Shown: one piece after another, positions 55,924 to 64,000 of the stretch | Numbering within the stretch: the first letter of the stretch is position 1 | Layout: each line of letters opens with the position of its first letter | DNA from: Cristatella mucedo | Taxonomy: Eukaryota; Bryozoa; Phylactolaemata; Cristatellidae | Assembly (NCBI GenBank): GCA_009760855.2 | Contig: WPIO01000022.1 | Coordinates: 3,532,501-3,596,500, forward strand | Direction of reading: 5' to 3' | DNA: 64,000 nucleotides | Program-made: the position numbers and the translations under genes | The notes under the pieces: model-generated | What the model saw: only the letters and a program-made list of their open reading frames with translations | Told to the model about the DNA's origin: nothing | The model's database searches: none

Positions 55924-56255
55924 GAGGCAGGATTTTGCCTATCCATTGGAATCCCACAAGCCTCGAGTAGCATTTGGATTCACGCTCGCCGTATGACATG
56001 CATAATCAAAGCGGTTTTACCAGCTATTGAACGTACTGCACTTATTTTAACATTATATTTCGGTTAGGGATTCGCTATGATTAAAAAAAATCCGCTTGAT
56101 TGTTGCTTCATTCAGTTGCAAGTGACATCAGCCCAAAAAACAAGCCTGAGCTGAGCAGGATAAAGCAAATCGCAGGCAGACGCTCGACATTCGCCTAGCT
56201 CCAGCTAGGTCTTGATGTCAAGGGCATCAAACATGACTGTCATACCCGCTTTTTG
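55924..56255. other. 3' flank of copy C, no gene
   Basis: Short AT-leaning stretch without recognised features. Confidence 0.4.
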
Positions 56256-56257
56256 GG

Positions 56258-56665
56258 ATCTAATCGTTTACCTATATGAACCTCAAATCATGTGGAGACC
56301 ATGACTTTAGTTCGTATGCTCCCAAAGCTTGGCACTCGCGACTGGTGTCACGACATCTCGTCACTTGACCACATTTAATAAAAGCTAAAAATGCATATAT
56401 TTATCACAGAATGTGCTGGCTTCATGTGATTCATCCGCAGTGTGCTAATGCGTGCTGACAATGTCCATGCTGCCACTAACTATATTTGCTTGCTGACCCT
56501 GTGCATGTCAACCCTAACCATGTTATGCTTGTTGTCATTGAGCTTGCTACTACTAATCATTCGATTATGCTTCTTTCCAGCAAATGTAAAGTTCATAGAA
56601 AGAGACTGAATTCTCTGAGGGAGGTATACAAATGTGCTATTGTTATCATATTTATTTCCCACAGC
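56258..56665 (+). mobile_element. L2/CR1-like LINE 3' end (plus)
   Basis: CTCAAATCATGTGGAGACCA corresponds to the LKSxGDxxF codons of the LINE C-terminus. Next comes the GTGCTAATGCGTGCTGACAA block and the 3' end (AAATGTAAAGTTCATAGAAA, GAATTCTCTGAGGGAGGTAT). Diverged. Confidence 0.8.
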
Positions 56666-57305
56666 AAACTAACTGATTTTATAGAACTTTGCTGATACAG
56701 CTAAGGCTAAAGTGAAGCTTTACTAGAAAAATGCGCACGTGGTTCAACAAATTTCGTCTTTGATAATAAACAATGTAAAACTGTGGAGTATTTGATATGT
56801 CAATCTTTATTGTGAAGATGAAGTCGATGAAGTATACAGTTAATTGCTTGCTGTATGCTTATGTGAATAGAATATTCTTTACCTTCTGAGTAATAGTATT
56901 CACAAATATGAATATGGGTGAAACATAGTCATTACAAACCTATCAGTCTACCTTAGTTCCAGCTGTTAAAATGGCTACGAATAGGTTTTCCTGAGACAGC
57001 ATCGAGAGCCGTAAGCATTATTCAGCAGGATTTTGCTTTTGCTGTGGCCATCTAATATAGACAAAGAAAAAGAAAATATTTAGTGAAAGCATTTGCTAAT
57101 AATTTTGACGCGTAGACTGCATGTTAGAGTATGTCTTTCGGTGATCATGACAAACGTAGAAACCTGAGAAAACGGCAAAACACTTTTGGAAGATAATGTA
57201 AAAAATGGTTGCTCAAAATGATGCAATATATTATTTTAGTCGTGATTAAATCAACTTAATCCTTTGTGAATAGATTTATTTAGTCATTTCACGAAGATAA
57301 TGTGC
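56666..57305. other. AT-rich intergenic, no gene
   Basis: No domain-bearing frames and no recognised repeats. Confidence 0.5.
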
Positions 57306-57309
57306 TATT

Positions 57310-58600
57310 TTGTATGATTATTATAGAGGGGAAAAGTGGTTAGGTTTTCAGTCCCAAGAGTTTGGCATGAGCCCACTGAGCACTCTTGCAGCTACTGCTT
57401 CTGAACGGCGGACCTCTCCGAGCGTCGCTCTGGCAGGAATGCATTTACTATTACATCACCAGACATGCTTTTCTCCGTGGGCCCGCGGCCACACTGCTCG
57501 GAGCTCCCTGCACCCAGTCTTAAGAGGATAGGTAAGCCGTATTCAGAAGAAGGGGGCAACTCAGAAAACGACGAAGACTCTGTAAATCAAGACGGCAATC
57601 TAAGGGCTGCAGCTGAGAAGACAAATCTACGCAAGCCCATCCAAAAAGACCTCAGTAGCTTGATCAAAAGTCTTGCAAGTCAAAGTTCGAGTTTTTGACG
57701 TGCACGCTGAAGCAGGAAGAGAACTCTTTGAACAAACGATGGCAAGTCTCAGGAAGATCAGGAGGACTTCCCCGAGTGGCGCTTTCTGCGGCCTCTTAAA
57801 CCGTCCCACTTGGCTTCGCTTAAGCCACTAAAATGGAACTAATCGTTTCGAGGCAGCAGGAAATGCCTATAATTGCAGGTAGACGCACGTCTTCAGTGAC
57901 AGCTAATCTCGAACTACCAAGAGCTTCGCTACTCCACAACAGCAGCTGATACCTAGCTCCCGGTGCTGCTTCACTCTACACCTCAAAGAAGATTGCAACA
58001 TAGACCTGGCTGGTCACTTCGGTTTGCTGGGCTTAGCTCCCCGAGGTCACTAGAGCGTTCTAAATAATTGCATTCCTGGTAGGTCTTAAGTAAGGCTTTT
58101 CAACCATTTCGTGCTATTTGTATCTTTCAGCAAAGGAACTCGTGAGCATTTTACAATACCTGAATGCCTACAGTGAATCAATTGCTCTACGGGGAGAAAT
58201 ATTTAAAGTGGTACCTAATGGTGTACTCGTGGAAAGTGCTGATGCCACCACTGCCTATTAGATTAAGCCTTACGAAACCATTGCCACAGCTCTTGATAAG
58301 AATTTGCCAGCCATCGAGTACCTTTGAGTCATCTCTAAGAGCATTCTAAGGCAAAGGTCAAAGCCGACGTATTTTCGAATGCACTTTTAAATGATACCAA
58401 TGACTACAATGTTTTCCTTAAAAATAAGTAGGATTGAAATTGTGGTTTAGAGCAGCTCCGTCGCAGTGGGTTTCGTGGACAATAACCCGGTGGAAAAATT
58501 GGTACAGCTATGTTAGATCGTGATCGAGGACAATGGCACAATGGATTGCAGGATGTCCTTAAAGATTCATATGATTGATTGCCCATCTTGATTAACTCCA
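57310..58600 (+). pseudogene. decayed coding-like sequence of unknown family
   Basis: Frames with protein-like composition occur piecewise. One at 57465-57698 is acidic and polar (EEGGNSENDEDSVNQDGN then LRKPIQKDLSSLIKSLAS). Another near 58136-58320 reads LVSILQYLNAYSESIALRG, then EIFKVVPNGVLVESADATT; two in-frame stops interrupt the continuation (IKPYETIATALDKNLPAIEY). I do not recognise the family. A transposon gag or transposase relic, or a dead host gene, are all possible. Confidence 0.35.
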
Positions 58601-59174
58601 GGAGATCATGTGGCTTACTCGGGGGGGGGGGGCCGAGGTGACCATTTCAACTATGTTTTACTGGATTTTGAATAACCGCAAATAAGAAAGGGTCAACGAA
58701 AATGTGATGTGAGACAAAAATCGGGAGCGAAATTGTGAAACTTATTTACAGAATAGGCGCAAATTAAAACAAAATACATAGCCATATAGCAGCATAAATA
58801 TACATCGTTTTCTTAGTAAATGTGAGCATAAGGATGGTTATTTGTCCTTGTTGCTATTTTTTTCATGACCATTTTCTATACTTTTGAGGAAGATTTTGTT
58901 ATGAAATAGCCAAAGTTTCCGGAAATAAACTACGCTACCTATTAGTGCAGAGTAATTGAGGCAGCCCAGCGTCATTGTTCTTTTTTCCAAATGAATCTTG
59001 CTTATTCAAATAATTTCTACAGCTTTTTCACCAAAGGCCTAATTCAACAAGCTACTTTTGGTCTCAGTGTTAGTTTTCGGTTAGTTTGCGAGGACACTTA
59101 CAGTTGGTAGCAAACTCAGCAGCTAGGCTTTGTTGTTTCGAACATCTAATAGTAAATACAATAAGACTTGTGCA
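58601..59174. other. AT-rich intergenic with G12 run
   Basis: G homopolymer at 58621-58632; otherwise featureless. Confidence 0.5.
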
Positions 59175-59798
59175 AATCATCCCCGGAGTACTTAATCTCT
59201 TTCCAGAAATTATATATATATATATATATATATGATGTACTGAAAGGATTTCAGTGTGTTTAGTATTAATATGCATAGCGTCATTATGCATTAATGCACA
59301 GAGGATAATTCAATAATTCACGTAGACCCAGCAAATGCTTTTTTAGGGAACAAGTGCGTGTTTAGCTTCTATTCAAAAGTCACCGAGTCATAGGATGTCA
59401 TAACGTTAGTCATGAGTAAGTTACAGGCTTCGGCTGCGCATGAACGAAAGGCACAGTAACGATAAGGTTTGAGGTTGAATTTCGTCACAATTAAACGACT
59501 TGAATTAGAAGAGTGGGTGGCACGATGCGTGGCCTGATAGGAAAATAGTTTAGATGGGTAGACTTGAGTAAGCAAATGAAAAGACCTAAAAGAGAGCTTC
59601 AAAATCTTTAAGTTGATAGGCTGCTTGGTTGGGAGTCAGTGTAGGTTGGCGACAAGTGATGTAAATGTGGCAACAGCTACGCTCACGGCAAAAAAGCCTG
59701 GCTTCAGAGCTTCACATCTTATTGCACAGGACTGAAGACCTGCATTTAGTGAGTTTCAGAAGTTGAAACTGAATGTCGCTAATGCATGGACTAACTTC
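59175..59798 (-). mobile_element. L2/CR1-like LINE 3' end (minus), diverged
   Basis: CCGGAGTACTTAATCTCTTTCC in the LINE 3' position, with a (TA)n expansion at 59213-59233. The minus frame at 59369-59602 keeps LSFRSFHLLTQVYPSKLF and RYCAFRSCAAEACNLL, vestiges of LTFRSLHxLAPxYLSDLL and DRAFSSxAPKAWNSL. Confidence 0.75.
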
Positions 59799-59799
59799 A

Positions 59800-62860
<3,061 letters not shown>

Positions 62861-62879
62861 GGGTAGCCTTATTTATTTG

Positions 62880-63070
62880 GGCTTCGGGAGTTAGTGCAGT
62901 TAACTCTCCGAGAGTCCAGTGCAAGCCGCCTAAAGCGCTCGCTCGCGCGCACCGGCCCGGACCGGACGGATAAGCGGCCGCTTTCGCCGCCACCCATTTG
63001 TGGCCGCTTGTGCTTTGACCGTACTGCAGCGCTGCATTGCACAGTACACCGATAGACGCCCGGGGGGACA
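62880..63070. other. small CpG-rich patch
   Basis: CG-dense stretch (GCTCGCTCGCGCGCACCGGC and neighbours) in otherwise mixed DNA; no gene identified. Confidence 0.4.
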
Positions 63071-63374
63071 ATTGCTGCTTTCGCTGTTACACCTATGCCC
63101 GGATCGATTGCAGATGATGTTGGCATTTTGCCCATTTTTTATGGGCCGCACAGACGACGGTCGAGCTAAAAGTTACCCAAGGAAAAGGAGCAGCATGCAG
63201 ATTAGTTGACCGGTCCGTTTCTCAGGCTCTTAATAGCGACCTGTTGCAATTACTACGGAAAGACAGCGAGTGTACTCGCGTGTCGTAGTCGAGATATGTG
63301 TAGGCGGGGTTATTCCAAACCCGCCGCGGATACACTAAAGTTCTGCAATGGGCATATAAGCACTCTTTCTTCAC

Positions 63375-63455
63375 GACCAAGATGGTGGTGATAGCCTTAA
63401 GGCTCTTCTGTCGCTACAAAAATGAGGCTATTCAACCAGCTAATGTTTTAGCTAC
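63375..63455 (+). mobile_element. tRNA-SINE family A, 3' half (copy 1 of a run)
   Basis: GGTGGTGATAGCCTTAAGGC, TCTTCTGTCGCTACAAAAAT and AGGCTATTCAACCAGCTAAT. Confidence 0.8.
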
Positions 63456-63469
63456 TGGGTCCCGGTAGG

Positions 63470-63640
63470 TAAGCCGTACATTAGGTAAGGCGGTTGCTTT
63501 TCACGACATCGGTCCCGAGGTCGTGGGTTCGCCTCTGCAAGCGGTGGTGATAGCCGTAAGGACTCTTCTGTCGCTGTACAAAAGAAGCTGTTAAATCAAC
63601 TAAGCTTTACTTATTTTTATTTTTATCAATTTAATTTAAT
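63470..63640 (+). mobile_element. tRNA-SINE family A (copy 2 of a run)
   Basis: The tRNA-like part AGGTAAGGCGGTTGC, the GGTCCCGAGGTCGTGGGTTC B-box region and GCGGTGGTGATAGCCGTAAG, then an ATTT-rich tail. It lacks the ~25-bp GGGCGAT...ATCGCC hairpin between the B box and GCAAGCGGTGG that other copies have. Confidence 0.85.
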
Positions 63641-63647
63641 TTATTTT

Positions 63648-63815
63648 TTTAAGGTGCTCATTCTCCACGACCCAGGTAGTGGGTTCGAGTTCTACAGTGG
63701 GCGATTCTATATCGCATACCGCAAGCGGTGGTGTTAGTCATAAATATTCTTCTGCAGCTCTATAAATGTGGCTGTTAAGCCAGCTAAGCTTTATTTATTT
63801 GTTATTTAGCAATCG
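63648..63815 (+). mobile_element. tRNA-SINE family A (copy 3 of a run), diverged
   Basis: AAGGTGCTCATTCTCCACGA, GTAGTGGGTTCGAGTTC, the GTGGGCGATTCTATATCGC hairpin region and GCAAGCGGTGGTGTTAGTCA, ending in TTTATTTATTTG. Confidence 0.8.
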
Positions 63816-64000
63816 AGCCTTAAGTGGTACCGACAATATGCTGACGTGGCGCCGCTGCCACAGACCGGCTCGACACAACTGTCCACTGGCAATTACTTAC
63901 GGGCATTTGTGTCACCCACTGTTCAACCATGACAAACTAGATTGCTGGCAACGCCGCCCTGACAATCTTGGATAACGGTGCCGACTTTTCCGCCAAAAAG

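Overview
The window is nuclear DNA of a bilaterian animal. The evidence is a spliced first exon of an NK-1-type homeobox gene, three tandem copies of a small three-exon gene with GT-AG introns, tRNA-derived SINEs, and many 5'-truncated L2/CR1-like LINEs. GC-rich codon use is confined to CpG-rich blocks, while the small gene family has AT-leaning codons. An invertebrate seems more likely than a vertebrate, but I cannot name the phylum. There is no sign of bacterial, plasmid or phage organisation.

Layout. 0-17.5 kb is a mosaic of CpG-rich blocks (about 0.8-2.6, 3.3-5.1, 9.5-10.3 and 14.9-17.4 kb) broken by very long GA/CT tracts and LINE 3' ends. The only gene I can support there is exon 1 of the NK-1 homeobox candidate (minus strand, 1809-1509). 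It reads off the left edge, so its homeodomain exon is outside the window. 17.5-31.5 kb is repeat-dominated: three larger LINE copies (two minus, one plus), SINEs, a 187-bp SPIN-like hAT element with a perfect 8-bp target duplication, and a decayed autonomous hAT element of the GTF2IRD2/Charlie8 type.

31.5-56 kb is the most interesting part. It holds a head-to-tail tandem array of three copies of a short gene (exon sizes 74, 193 and 165 bp in copies A and B; 143 codons). The predicted protein looks like a single galectin-type carbohydrate-recognition domain with a degenerate sugar site and an acidic C-terminal tail. Copies A and B are open and share exon phases. Copy C has lost its splice sites and reading frame. 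The introns and spacers carry LINE fragments, SINEs, an R2-type endonuclease remnant and a Tigger-like DNA transposon.

56-64 kb is gene-poor: LINE remnants, a decayed coding-like stretch, a 210-bp CT tract and a run of SINE copies at the right edge.

How the parts relate. The galectin-like genes form one family made by segmental duplication, since the 5' flanks and intronic LINE fragments are duplicated with the exons. The SINEs appear to borrow the LINE reverse transcriptase, because one SINE family ends in the same 3' hairpin as the dominant LINE. I found no functional link between the NK-1 gene and the array. Identities rest on reading the sequence and remembered family features; no database search was possible.
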